Of a stretch of DNA of 64,000 nucleotides, positions 55,662 to 64,000 are shown one piece after another (the stretch's first letter is position 1; each line of letters opens with the position of its first letter). The position numbers and the translations under genes were made by a program. The notes below the pieces were generated by a model. It was not told the origin of the DNA and made no database searches. It saw nothing but the letters and a program-made list of their open reading frames with translations. The stretch is taken from the NCBI GenBank assembly GCA_019113825.1, contig DXGR01000001.1, positions 42,906 through 106,905 of the forward strand, given 5' to 3'. Source of the stretch: Candidatus Stackebrandtia excrementipullorum. Its GTDB lineage: Bacteria > Actinomycetota > Actinomycetes > Mycobacteriales > Micromonosporaceae.

Positions 55662-55702
55662 CGTTTCTTGGGGGTGAGGGCTACCATCACCCCCAAGAAA
55701 CG
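55662..55702. terminator. Bidirectional terminator
   Basis: CGTTTCTTGGGGGTGA (55662-55677) and its exact complement (55687-55702) form a 16-bp stem with a 9-base loop between the convergent cvnB-like and mycoredoxin genes. Confidence 0.92.
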
Positions 55703-55710
55703 ATGTCGAT

Positions 55711-56148
55711 CTACGCGGCCCGCTCGAGCCGTTCCCTGACATCGGCCGGGTCCGGGTTCGTCACGGTCACGCCGTCGATCACCACGGTCGGGACGACCTC
55801 GTTTCCTCCGTTGGCTTCACGGACAAAACGCGACGCCTCTGCATCACGCCAGACGTTTATCCAGTGGACACGGTCCCGGACGTGCCTCAACTCCGATTTC
55901 AAACGGGAACAGTAACGACAACCGGGGCGCCAATAGACCACGACGACACGTTCGTCCGCCGGTAGATCCCGAACATGTCGATGTGTAGCGCCTCCGCCAC
56001 GCCACGGGAACATCCACCAGCCCACCCATGCCGACGCCGCAGTCAACGGTACGGCCACCCATACTGCACCGTCGACGGCGAGGTTAGCTCCTGCGACCAC
56101 ACCGCACACCACAATGAACAACCAGAACCAGCGTTGCACGGGCGTCAC
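55711..56148 (-). CDS. Membrane-anchored mycoredoxin/glutaredoxin-like protein
   Basis: A 145-residue protein with two N-terminal membrane helices (about 8-48) and a cytosolic glutaredoxin domain. The active-site motif is Cys77-Arg-Tyr-Cys80 in YWRPGCRYCSRLK, with the cis-Pro segment VVPTVVIDG and the TNPD loop seen in mycoredoxins. Such proteins reduce mycothiol mixed disulfides; membrane attachment suggests action on envelope or membrane targets. 49 bases downstream of terC, same strand. Confidence 0.87.
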   Translation of the reverse strand: MTPVQRWFWLFIVVCGVVAGANLAVDGAVWVAVPLTAASAWVGWWMFPWRGGGATHRHVRDLPADERVVVVYWRPGCRYCSRLKSELRHVRDRVHWINVWRDAEASRFVREANGGNEVVPTVVIDGVTVTNPDPADVRERLERAA

Positions 56149-56197
56149 CTTTCATCGTGACGATGCGGGAGGGCGCGTTGGTACCCGCGTCGTCTCG

Positions 56198-57211
56198 TCA
56201 CGAGCTGGTTTCCACCGACGGCTCCTCCTCCGGGTCACGTATGAGGAAACTCGTCGCGGTCACCACGGCCAACACCCCGACGATGACCGCCAACGAGATC
56301 GGCGTGGGAATGACCGGCACCGCCGGCCACACGCTATTGGCCCAGTGCAGGATCAGTTTGACGCCGATAAAGCCCAGAATGACGGACAGACCGTGGTTCA
56401 GGTGCTTCAGTTTGGCCAGCGCCGAGTGAAGCACGAAGTACAGAGCCCGCAACCCCAGGAGAGCGAAGGCGTTCGTCGCGAACACCAGGTACGGGTCGGA
56501 GGTGATGCCGTAGACGGCGGGGACCGAGTCGACGGCGAAGACGATGTCGGCTGCGAATACCGCGAAAACGACCACGGCCAACGGTGTCAGCGCCATCCGT
56601 CCGTTTTCACGAGTCAAGATCTTGGTGCCGCGATAGTTTTCCGTGACCGGGAGAAGACGGCGCAACACGCGTACCGAACGCATCTCCCGGACGTTTTGTT
56701 GTTCATCGTCGGAGTCGGATAGTGCCTCGTGGAGCAATTTCGCCGCGGACACCAGGAGGATCCCACCGAAGACGAGAAACGCCCAGGTCCCCGCCTGCAA
56801 CATGGCGGCGCCAAGCCCAATGAAAACACCGCGCAACGCGATCGCCCCGACGATCCCGAACAGCAGGACTCGCTGCCGCACCTCGACCGGCACAGCGAAG
56901 CCGGCAAGGATCAGCATGAACACGAAGAGGTTGTCCACCGACAGCGATTTTTCGACCACGAATCCGGTCAGAAAATCGGTCGCTTCCGTGGACCCGAACG
57001 TGGGCCACAGCCACAGGGCGAACAGCAGCGGCAAGGTCAGGTAGAAGACCGACCAGCCGACGGCCTCGCGCATGGAAACGGCGTGGGGTTTACGAGTGAC
57101 GACGAAATCGAGTACCAGCAGCCCCACCAGCACTGCGATACTCACGCCCCACAGAAGCGGAGAGGCTAGTGTCGTACCGACCTCTTCGGCGGGTGCGGCG
57201 AAAATGGGCAC
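56198..57211 (-). CDS. TerC/Alx-family membrane protein (probable Mn exporter)
   Basis: A 337-residue protein with about nine helices and the family acidic motifs LVLDFVVTRKPHAVSMREA, EKSLSVDNLFVF and FAADIVFAVDSVPAVYGIT. TerC proteins such as Alx and MeeF/MeeY are manganese exporters, some acting in metalation of secreted proteins. GTG 57211 has GAGGAG 5 bases upstream, and that ribosome site lies in a hairpin that competes with a riboswitch aptamer just upstream (57219-57326). Metal control is thus strongly suggested. Confidence 0.93.
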   Translation of the reverse strand: MPIFAAPAEEVGTTLASPLLWGVSIAVLVGLLVLDFVVTRKPHAVSMREAVGWSVFYLTLPLLFALWLWPTFGSTEATDFLTGFVVEKSLSVDNLFVFMLILAGFAVPVEVRQRVLLFGIVGAIALRGVFIGLGAAMLQAGTWAFLVFGGILLVSAAKLLHEALSDSDDEQQNVREMRSVRVLRRLLPVTENYRGTKILTRENGRMALTPLAVVVFAVFAADIVFAVDSVPAVYGITSDPYLVFATNAFALLGLRALYFVLHSALAKLKHLNHGLSVILGFIGVKLILHWANSVWPAVPVIPTPISLAVIVGVLAVVTATSFLIRDPEEEPSVETSS

Positions 57212-57218
57212 AGAAACT

Positions 57219-57326
57219 CCTCGAACCTAGTAGTTCGAGGTCTCCTCAATCCTTCCGGACGACCTCCCGAGGACACATCGTGTGTCCGTACTGACCGGGT
57301 AGGCCCGTTGTGAGTACTCCCCTCGG
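57219..57326 (-). promoter_or_regulatory. yybP-ykoY (manganese) riboswitch controlling terC
   Basis: On the minus strand the leader reads CCGAGGGGAGTACTCAC near 57326-57310, GGTCAGTACGG near 57299-57289, a GGACACA/TGTGTCC hairpin (57291-57275), and GAGGAGACCTCG ending at 57236. GGGGAGUA and GUCA-UAC followed by GAGACC are the conserved blocks of this Mn2+ riboswitch class, and TerC is its classic target. CGAGG (57322-57326) pairs with CCTCG (57236-57240) as P1. Alternatively CCTCGAAC pairs with GTTCGAGG (57219-57226), which includes the ribosome site. Metal-stabilised P1 would free the site. Confidence 0.8.
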
Positions 57327-57656
57327 CGTCACAGTGTAGGCCAGACGAACGGGTACCGCCAAGCTACCCCACGCGCGTCTCACTCCCTGCTTTGCCAGCG
57401 TAAACACCCCCTCCGGCAGCCCACCGTCAGTCTTCTTTTCGTCACTCCGTGCCGACCGTCGATACCAACCCGGCCACGTCACACGACGAAAGAAAACGAC
57501 CTCTTCCCGCCACGCACCGGGGGCTGCGCCATCCGAGAAGTCGACACCGGGCGAATCACCCGCCGCCGATCCATACGCTCACGACCCACTCCTGTGGACC
57601 GGCGCCGATCGCGTTGACAAAGGCCGCCTTTTCACCGTCGACCCGATCGTCGGCGG
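57327..57656. other. Intergenic region upstream of terC and after the ABC gene
   Basis: Holds the promoter of the terC leader (direction minus) and then about 200 bases with no recognisable feature; no gene seen. Confidence 0.4.
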
Positions 57657-59318
57657 TCACGCATTGCCGCCGGTCGCAGCAGTGAGCCGCCAGGCCGTCG
57701 ATCCCTCCTGTTGCCGCCAGAACTCGGCAAAGCGCCCTTCTGCGTTCAACAGTTCGTGGATCGTGCCGTCTTCGACGATTCGGCCGGCTTCCAGGAAGAC
57801 AACCCGGTCGGCGCTGCGAATGCCGGCAAGCTTGTGAGCCACGATCACCTTGGTACGGGCAGTCTGATCAGCCGTGAGAGCACGCACGATAGCGACTTCG
57901 TTCTCGGTGTCCAGGGCACTTGTCGCCTCGTCAACGAGCAAGAGCGATGCCGGTTTGACGAGAGCGCGAGCAATGATCACTCGCTGGCGTTCACCGCCTG
58001 AAAGGGCGCTTCCCGCTTCACCCACACGAGCCTCCATACCTCCGGGGAGCCGGTCCGTCAGCTCGTCGACCATGGCGAGGGTGGTCGCGGTCGCGATGTC
58101 ATCGGCGGTGGCGTTGGGCCTGCCGACAATGATGTTGTCGATGATGGTGCCGTCAAACAGGTATGGGTGCTGAAACACGAAGCTCACCGATTCACGGCGT
58201 GTCCGATGGTCGAGGTTCGCCGCGTTGACGCCGTCGATCAGGATGCAGCCGTCGGTAGGCTCGTGCAAACCCGCAAGTAGCGCGAGGACGGTGCTTTTGC
58301 CCGACCCGGACGGCCCCACGATCGCGGTTGTGCTTCCCGGCTCGAGAGTGAGGTTGATGTCGTCGAGCACGTTCACGCCATCAGGTGCATATCGAAAACT
58401 CACCCCCTGAAGGTCGATGCGTGGCGCCGGTGAAGAAACCGGGTTGTCACCGACACGCTCATCTCCGCTGAGACCGTCACGTGCTTCGATGACCGGCGCG
58501 TCGAGCACCGCACGCAGCCGCCGAAGCACGGTAGTCGCCGTCTCGATGCCGGGAGTGAGTTCTCCCAGAGCCGCGAACGGTTCAAGATAGCGAGCGATGA
58601 CGACAATCAGCGCGATCGCTTCGGGAACACCCAGGTCACCGCGCACCGCGAGGACAGCGGTCGTGCCGGCCAGCAGGACGAGCGCAAGCTGGCTTGCGAC
58701 GCTGAACAGCACTTGCCCGGGGATCTGCATGAGTAGCAACCGGATCGTGGCGCCGTGTTGGGCTGCGAGAGCAGCGCCGGCCGTACTGTGTGCTGGCTCG
58801 ACTCGGCGAGCAGCGCGAAGCGCCTGCTGAGTGCGGGCAAACTCGACGATCCGTTCGGTGAGAACACTGTTCTTCTCAGCTACCGCACGGTCTGCGTTTC
58901 TGCCGATACGGCCGGCTGCAAAGAACGCACCGAGCAACACGATCACCCCCGCGAGCGCGGCCAACCCCAACGGTACGGATATGGGTAGCAGGGCGAAAGC
59001 GATCGCGATCGCGATCGGCAACAGGATCGCGTTAAGCAGCGGAGTCACAAGGTAAATGATCATTCCGACCAGGTCCGGACCGGTCGCTGCGATCGCCTGC
59101 CTCGCCGTGGCCGTGTTTTCGGCCGTGAACCAGCTCAGGCGAATGTGAGTCAGTCGGTCGGCGATATCACGCTGAGTGTGTTCGAGGAGCGAGAAACCGA
59201 GGTCGAACCCGATCTTGGCCACCACCGCGTCGACGGCCCAACCGGCAGCCGTGGCGAGTGTGAGAGCGGCCAGCCACGGCCATGCCGACGAAGGTTCGGA
59301 GCTGAAAAGGGAGGCCAC
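57657..59318 (-). CDS. IrtB-like ABC exporter-fold subunit, N-terminally truncated
   Basis: A 553-residue ABC half-transporter: a six-helix domain lacking its first helix, then an ATPase with Walker [11 protein letters not shown]-loop FQHPYLFDG, signature [17 protein letters not shown], Walker [13 protein letters not shown]. It resembles IrtB of the mycobacterial siderophore importer IrtAB. The frame opens with [17 protein letters not shown], which in relatives comes after about 45 residues containing TM1. An in-frame TAA lies 4 codons before the GTG. The end of irtA runs into this gene in another frame, so a deletion removed the irtA end and irtB start. Function is doubtful. Confidence 0.8.
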   Translation of the reverse strand: MASLFSSEPSSAWPWLAALTLATAAGWAVDAVVAKIGFDLGFSLLEHTQRDIADRLTHIRLSWFTAENTATARQAIAATGPDLVGMIIYLVTPLLNAILLPIAIAIAFALLPISVPLGLAALAGVIVLLGAFFAAGRIGRNADRAVAEKNSVLTERIVEFARTQQALRAARRVEPAHSTAGAALAAQHGATIRLLLMQIPGQVLFSVASQLALVLLAGTTAVLAVRGDLGVPEAIALIVVIARYLEPFAALGELTPGIETATTVLRRLRAVLDAPVIEARDGLSGDERVGDNPVSSPAPRIDLQGVSFRYAPDGVNVLDDINLTLEPGSTTAIVGPSGSGKSTVLALLAGLHEPTDGCILIDGVNAANLDHRTRRESVSFVFQHPYLFDGTIIDNIIVGRPNATADDIATATTLAMVDELTDRLPGGMEARVGEAGSALSGGERQRVIIARALVKPASLLLVDEATSALDTENEVAIVRALTADQTARTKVIVAHKLAGIRSADRVVFLEAGRIVEDGTIHELLNAEGRFAEFWRQQEGSTAWRLTAATGGNA

Positions 59319-61917
59319 AAGTGGCCCTTAACGGGGTTGTTGCTACCGCCCGCTTCCCAGAGACGGCGATAGCGTGAATCCGCCTCAATGAGCTCGTCAT
59401 GGGTGCCGACCTCACTGACACGGCCGTGGTCGAGCACAACGATCTGGGTGGCCTCGGTAATCGTGTGCAGTCGGTGGGCGATGACAAGCACCGTCCGACC
59501 CGCGGTGAGTCGGTTCAGTGCCTGCTGAACGAGGTACTCCGACTCGGGGTCGGCGAATGCCGTCGCCTCATCGAGCACCAACACCGGAGTGTCGGCCAGG
59601 ATTGCTCTGGCGATCGTGAGCCGTTGCCTCTCTCCGCCGGACAGTGCCGCATCCGGGCCGAGCATGGTGTCATAGCCCTGCGGTAGAAGCAGGATGCGTT
59701 CGTGGATCTGCGCATCGCGAGCAGCAGCCTCCACTTGCGAATCGGATGCGTTCGGGACCGCGAGAGCGATGTTCTCCCGCACCGTGCCGTGCACGAGTTG
59801 CGTGTCTTGAAAGACAAACCCGACCCGTGTGTACAGTTCGTCTGCGGTCAGCTGACGAACGTCCTTCCCTCCGATCCTGATCGCGCCGGTTTGGACATCG
59901 TGGAATCGGGCGAGCAGCCCCGCGAGTGTGGACTTGCCGGACCCCGACGGACCGACCAGTGCCGTCATGCTCCCGGGTTTCAGGATGATCGAGACATCGT
60001 CGACGACGGGGACGCCCGGCCGGAAGGAAAACCCGACCCGGTCGAATTCGACGGTGCCGGGCTCGGTTGGTACACCTCTTCGGAAGCTGTGACGAGGAGT
60101 TCGGGCTCATCAAGGGTGACCTGGATGCGGCGGGCTGCAAGTAGTCCGTCACGAAGGCCGCTGATCCCGTAGCCGATGCCCAGAAGACGTGCACCGAACG
60201 TGGTTCCCAGCAACAAGAACGGTAGTAGTGATACCGGGTCCATACTTCCGGTGGTGATGAGGAGCGTGCCGAACCCGGCGATGAGGAGCAGGAAAGTCGC
60301 AGGCCTGGTGGCCAGATCCATGACTGTCTTCTTGCCGGTGAAGGGCCGTTGCCAGTCGTTCAGGAAAGCGATGTATTCGTCAAGTCTGGCACGGAATCCG
60401 GATGCTGCAGCACCACCGAACACTCTGATCACCGGTTGGCCCTCCAGGTACGCTCCGGCTTCACCGTTCATGCGGTCCGCCCACTGCACCGCTTGTGCCG
60501 TCTTGGCCCCGGATTGCACGAGCATCACCGCCATCGTCACGATGTAGACCAGAACGGGCACAAACAGCAGCAATGCAATACGCCAGTCCACTGTGAACAG
60601 GTAAATCAGCACCGCCACCGGGGCGAACACGGCTGCGACCGCGTCGGAAACGGCATGAGTGATCAGGTAGTGCAAGGAGAGAGTGTCGTCTTGCACGATC
60701 TGCTTGACGGACCCGGAGCCGCGGGCCGTGAACCACCCGAGAGGAAGCCTGGCCAGTTTGCCCAGCAACCGCTGTCGCAGGCCCCGCGCGAATCGGGCGT
60801 CGACCGAGTGCAGCCACAACATCAGCGCCGAGGCACATAGCGTGCCGAACCCGAGCAGTGCCACCGCCCAGATGCCGACCGTCCACAGCTGCGACGACGA
60901 CGCTCCGGTCAGCATGAGGCGGGCGAGTTCAACCAGCAACACGAAGGGTGCAAGTTCAACAAGCGTGATGATCGCCTGCAATATCGCCGTCGACACCAGG
61001 GTAGGGCGCAGCGGCATGAGCAGGCGCCCTGCGGCCTGGGCCCGCCACGTGCCGCGGTGCGCGGTCGTCGAGCCGACCGAATCGGCCTTGGGTCCGCCGC
61101 GTGGTGACACATCTACCGGGCCCCGGTCGGCCGGATCGACGGTGGCAAGCTCCGGTTCGGGCACGGCCTTCGAACGGTTCGAGCCGAACGGACGGCCGTA
61201 GTACCAATACGCCTGGGCGTGCATCTCCGACTTGGGAAAGCCGAATTCGTCGCGCAGTCGCACACGAAGATGTTTGAGCGAACCGGATTCGGGAGCGATC
61301 CACGCATACCAGTCCGACCAGTCTCGAGCCTCGAGTGCCGCCGCAAGCGACGTTGTACCCCGCCGTGGCACCCAGTGAATATTCGCCCGAGGATGGGTGG
61401 CGAGTGGAATCAACCGGTCTGCTTCATCGCGCTCTTCCAAATACACCTCGGCAGGTACATCCGGGGGAAGCTCACCGAGAATCCCATTGATCGCCGGGAT
61501 CGACGCGGCGTCACCGACCAGGAGGTATCCCGCCGGCAGCTCGTCCGGCAGGGTGAACCGCCTCGCGCCGAGTGAGGTCACCTGCACTTGCACGCCCGGC
61601 TCTGCCCGGCCGGCCCACGTTGAAGCGGGGCCACTCGGTTCGTGCAGGACGAAGTCCACTGCGAACTTCCCGGTCGCTTCGTCCGCCTCGGTGATCGTGT
61701 ATGCGCGTTGATGCTCGAAGTCCGCCCCGTCCACATCGGGGAACCAGAAACGCAGATATGCCGTCGGCCCGACCACCGCGTCCTTCAGGAGGGTGGGCGA
61801 ATGCATCCGAACGCGAAGAAAGTTCGGGGCGAGTCGTTCCGTTCCAGTGACCGTCGCCTCGTGGTCGCGCACACCGTATGCACGCGTCATCGCGCCGGTA
61901 AAACCTCGCTTGGCCAT
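59150..61917 (-). pseudogene. IrtA-like siderophore ABC importer subunit with frameshift
   Basis: ATG 61917 has GAGAGGGA upstream. The product begins with a siderophore-interacting (flavin reductase) domain (about 1-250: [36 protein letters not shown]), then a six-helix ABC domain, as in IrtA. Near 60068-60078 the frame breaks: after [10 protein letters not shown] the ATPase continues in another frame as [16 protein letters not shown] (net shift of one base). The second part has Walker [10 protein letters not shown], signature [17 protein letters not shown] and Walker [13 protein letters not shown]. At the end, after LWEAGGSNN, it reads through into irtB sequence to 59150. Known IrtA imports and reduces ferric siderophores. 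Confidence 0.85.
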
Positions 61918-62097
61918 CACATTCCCTCTCCGGCCGCATGCAACGCCGTCCGTATCTCGTCCACCGTGCGCCCCGGTGGCGCAACCTGGACGAAGCCACT
62001 GATCGCAGCGCCCAGCCACATGCGCACATACTCGTCAGGGTCGATCTCGGGAAGCGCGCGATGTGCCGCGAGGCTCGCGTCCGACGTTTTTCCACGA
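61917..62097 (-). pseudogene. TetR-family regulator, C-terminal fragment
   Basis: The minus-strand frame [20 protein letters not shown] then [20 protein letters not shown] and ALHAAGEGM ends at TGA overlapping the irtA ATG (TGATG). This is the last 55-60 residues of a TetR-type ligand domain; the DNA-binding part is gone. At about 62095 it meets a plus-strand ABC-2 permease fragment. Confidence 0.65.
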
Positions 62098-62099
62098 AC

Positions 62100-62733
62100 C
62101 CCGGCTGCCCGAGTGTTGTCGGCGAAACTGTTCGTTTACGCCGTCGCCGGTGCCGCGTACGGCCTGATCCTGGCCACGACGGAAGGGCTGGCGCTGTACG
62201 GCGGGGCGGCGGTGCGCGGTCTCACGGTCGGTGCCGAACCTGCCGTGGTCTTGCGCATCCTGTTGTCTCTTATGATCACGATGACGGTCTACACGGTGCT
62301 GGGGGTCGGCGTCGGCACGGTATTGCGCAACCAGACCGCAACGCTGACCGTCCTGGGCGGATATCTGTACATGGTGGAGCATTCTCTGGCCATTATCCCC
62401 GGCTTCCAACAGATCTACCCGTTCCTATCCGGGAGCGCGACTGCTTCTCTCACCGACTTCACGTTACTGAGTCAAGCCGCCGTCGAACTGGGAATCACGG
62501 CCACTCCCCTACTGCCACCCGTGATCGGCGCGGGCGTGCTGGCCGGATACGGAATCACCGCAGCTGCGCTGGCGGTCCTGATGCCCTTGCGCCGCCAGGT
62601 GACCTGCTCCCTCCCGGTCGCCGATACACCGTCGGGGGACTCCCCGGCCGGCACGCCGGTGCCGCTGCATCTCGGCGGAGGCACCGGTATCGCGGGCGAT
62701 CCGGGCGGCGGTGCGGTCACTGGACTCCAGTAG
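62100..62733 (+). pseudogene. ABC-2-type permease, C-terminal fragment
   Basis: From about 62100 the plus strand encodes the last four helices of an ABC-2 permease: RVLSAKLFVYAVAGAAYGLI, MITMTVYTVLGVGVGTVLRN, QTATLTVLGGYLYMVE, IGAGVLAGYGITAAALAVLM. The N-terminal half and the ATPase partner are missing, and no start codon fits. A Gly/Pro-rich tail after LRRQV is probably read-through. Confidence 0.75.
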
Positions 62734-63039
62734 GTGCCCGGGGTCGTCCGCCGACCCGATCCGCACAAGGATTGTCTGGCGACAACAACCAAACTGCGCC
62801 CGTCCCGTCACCGTATCCACCCGGCATCGTGGGTAGCGACGGTCGGACTCCTCACCATCATGGGCGCGGCGACCGTCCGCGACAAACTGGGCAACTACGA
62901 CTCACCTGGTACATCGTCGGGCCCTGTTCGTGGTGGCGGCCTTCCTGTCACTGCGGATCAGGTGGTTCGGCGCTACGGACCAGCCGCAACCCGAGCCGGT
63001 GAATCGATGAATAGCAAGAGTGGGTGTCCCATCCGTGCC
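62734..63039. other. Degraded stretch
   Basis: Short coding-like scraps in shifting frames, for example VHRRALFVVAAFLSLRIRWF on the plus strand at about 62910-62970, which reads like the end of a membrane protein. No intact gene. Confidence 0.4.
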
Positions 63040-63543
63040 TCACAGCGCCTGAGCCTGTTTCAATTCGTGCAGCTTCTCCGCGTGACACTGATAGGTGTCC
63101 AGCAGCGCGGAGTTAACCTCCCGCAGAAACTCAGCGGGGGACAATTCGGTCAATGCATTCGCGCCTAGGATAACCGTCCAGTCTCGCAAGCCCACCGATT
63201 CGGTCACGACGAACTCATCGATCGAGGTGCCGAAACTGGCGACGTTCAGCTGTTGCTCATTGGCTCGCCGCACCTCGGCATTCCAATGCGGCGAGTCGTT
63301 GACGCCCAATTTGGAGTGTTCACGCACCGCCGTATGCCGCGCCGCTCGCAGTTCGGCGGCGAAACCGACCAACAAGGCTTCCAACTGGGCCTTCAACGCC
63401 CCTGCGTCATAATCGAAGTAGGCATCGGAGTCGACAAAGGTCACCACCGGGCGTCTGCCACCCCGCGATTCGAGCTGAATATGGCCATCGGGCGATACCA
63501 TCGTTATCGCCAGGCTCCCCAATGCCTCACCAAGCCGTGACAC
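63040..63543 (-). CDS. Hypothetical protein (167 aa)
   Basis: A soluble, alpha-helical protein: a beta-like N-terminus (ITMVSPDGHIQLESRG), a long helix (GALKAQLEALLVGFAAELRAARHTA) and a C-terminal helix (LDTYQCHAEKLHELKQAQAL). The start is ATG 63543 with AAGGAGAA upstream. The first part is distantly reminiscent of YbaB/WXG-associated small proteins, but this is not secure. It follows the partial gene at 63580 on the same strand. Confidence 0.7.
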   Translation of the reverse strand: MSRLGEALGSLAITMVSPDGHIQLESRGGRRPVVTFVDSDAYFDYDAGALKAQLEALLVGFAAELRAARHTAVREHSKLGVNDSPHWNAEVRRANEQQLNVASFGTSIDEFVVTESVGLRDWTVILGANALTELSPAEFLREVNSALLDTYQCHAEKLHELKQAQAL

Positions 63544-63579
63544 GCGACATTCTCCTTCGTTAACGCTTACCGGAAACGC

Positions 63580-64000
63580 CTAGGGCAGGACCCAGTCGGC
63601 GGGGGTACACCAACCGCCGACGGTGACGGTCACCTTCAACTCGACATCAACATCCTCCCAATAGGAGGGAGCGTCGAGCTGCGTACCCAGCGGAAACATC
63701 ACTTCCCTGTCCGTGCCAGCCGTATTCCACGTCAACCGATCTATGTGGGCCGGTCGGAACTGGTCGATGTCCGGCATCAGCTCCATAGTGACGTCCTCAC
63801 CATCGATATAGAACCGATAATCGGCTTTGATGTCGATCGCCACCAGCTCAGAAGTATTCTTCAACGTGGCACTGAAGCTTACGGGATCACTGTACTCAGG
63901 GCTATAACGAACATATTCATCGAAGACGATCACCTCCCCGTCCTCGGGAGGATCACTGAGAGCCTCGCACTCCTCCGGCAGCACCGCCTCGGTCGCAGAC
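63580..64000 (-). CDS. Hypothetical extracytoplasmic protein (5' end outside window)
   Basis: The frame is open to the right edge, so the start lies beyond it. The visible 139 residues are acidic and beta-rich (FDEYVRYSPEYSDPVSFSAT, TLKNTSELVAIDIKADY, VDVELKVTVTVGGWCTPADW) with two cysteines, suggesting an immunoglobulin-like exported domain. No family recognised. It ends 36 bases before the 63040-63543 gene. Confidence 0.65.
   Translation of the reverse strand, partial: SATEAVLPEECEALSDPPEDGEVIVFDEYVRYSPEYSDPVSFSATLKNTSELVAIDIKADYRFYIDGEDVTMELMPDIDQFRPAHIDRLTWNTAGTDREVMFPLGTQLDAPSYWEDVDVELKVTVTVGGWCTPADWVLP

Noticed and set aside
1..64000. CRISPR arrays, tRNA/rRNA genes, intact insertion sequences
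   Set aside because: No regularly spaced repeats, no T-loop-like GGTTCGAATCC in a cloverleaf context, and no transposase motifs were found by eye; a tRNAscan-SE run would settle tRNAs.

Overview
The window comes from a high-GC actinomycete. The evidence is frequent GTG and TTG starts, a rarA-DUF948-DUF6167-alaS-ruvX-mltG-aroE chromosomal block, a nitrate/nitrite-sensing (conservon-type) sensor with a Roadblock partner, an HTH-MurA fusion, a mycoredoxin and an IrtAB-like siderophore ABC system. The gene mix is compatible with Glycomycetaceae or a relative, but I cannot fix a genus from sequence alone. No tRNA, rRNA, CRISPR array or intact transposase was seen.

Layout. 1-3.3 kb is a gene graveyard: the end of an unknown gene with its terminator, a Ser/Thr kinase with its catalytic core deleted, an aminoglycoside-phosphotransferase-family pseudogene, a 98-bp inverted copy of part of a histidine kinase gene that lies intact 12 kb away, and an HxlR regulator pseudogene. 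3.3-8 kb holds yigZ, a small-molecule kinase, an orphan DNA methyltransferase, a thiamine-binding-type protein and an HTH-MurA fusion. 8.4-15.4 kb holds PadR, a pyroglutamyl-peptidase-like protein, an Lrp regulator with a hairpin over its start, a secreted GH18 chitinase, and a DUF418/two-component cluster. 15.5-23.6 kb holds an acyl-CoA dehydrogenase, a 5'-3' exonuclease, an HAE1-type RND exporter divergent from a MarR regulator, a hydrolase lacking catalytic residues coupled to an HD phosphohydrolase, and a PLP desulfhydrase/deaminase-like enzyme. 23.6-30.1 kb has a TetR remnant, a tiny Cys/His protein, a nitrilase-family amidase, a GPH-type transporter with a PLP decarboxylase, a tiny Tat substrate and a threonine dehydratase-like enzyme.

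30.2-38.7 kb is the housekeeping block on the minus strand: rarA and a coupled anchored protein, DUF948, DUF6167, alaS, ruvX, mltG and aroE, mostly with 4-nt overlaps. 38.8-46.7 kb holds an MFS exporter, a kdgK-eda pair (2-keto-3-deoxygluconate to pyruvate plus glyceraldehyde-3-phosphate), a gntR-DUF1648-hrpB operon with a palindromic operator at the start, and glsA. At 46.8-47.0 kb is an overlooked 64-residue peptide with eight cysteines and its own ribosome site and terminator. 48.0-52.7 kb is a branched-chain amino-acid ABC operon with LivM and LivG fused. 52.8-55.7 kb is a minimal conservon (sensor plus Roadblock protein). 55.7-57.3 kb has a membrane mycoredoxin and a TerC protein preceded by a convincing yybP-ykoY-type manganese riboswitch. 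57.6-63 kb is a decaying tetR-irtA-irtB siderophore locus joined to a truncated ABC-2 permease. The window ends in two unidentified proteins.

The most interesting items are the TerC riboswitch with a readable switching mechanism, the Cys-rich peptide, the coupled dead hydrolase/HD pair, the decayed IrtAB locus, and the traces of deletion and short duplicative insertion in the first 2.5 kb.
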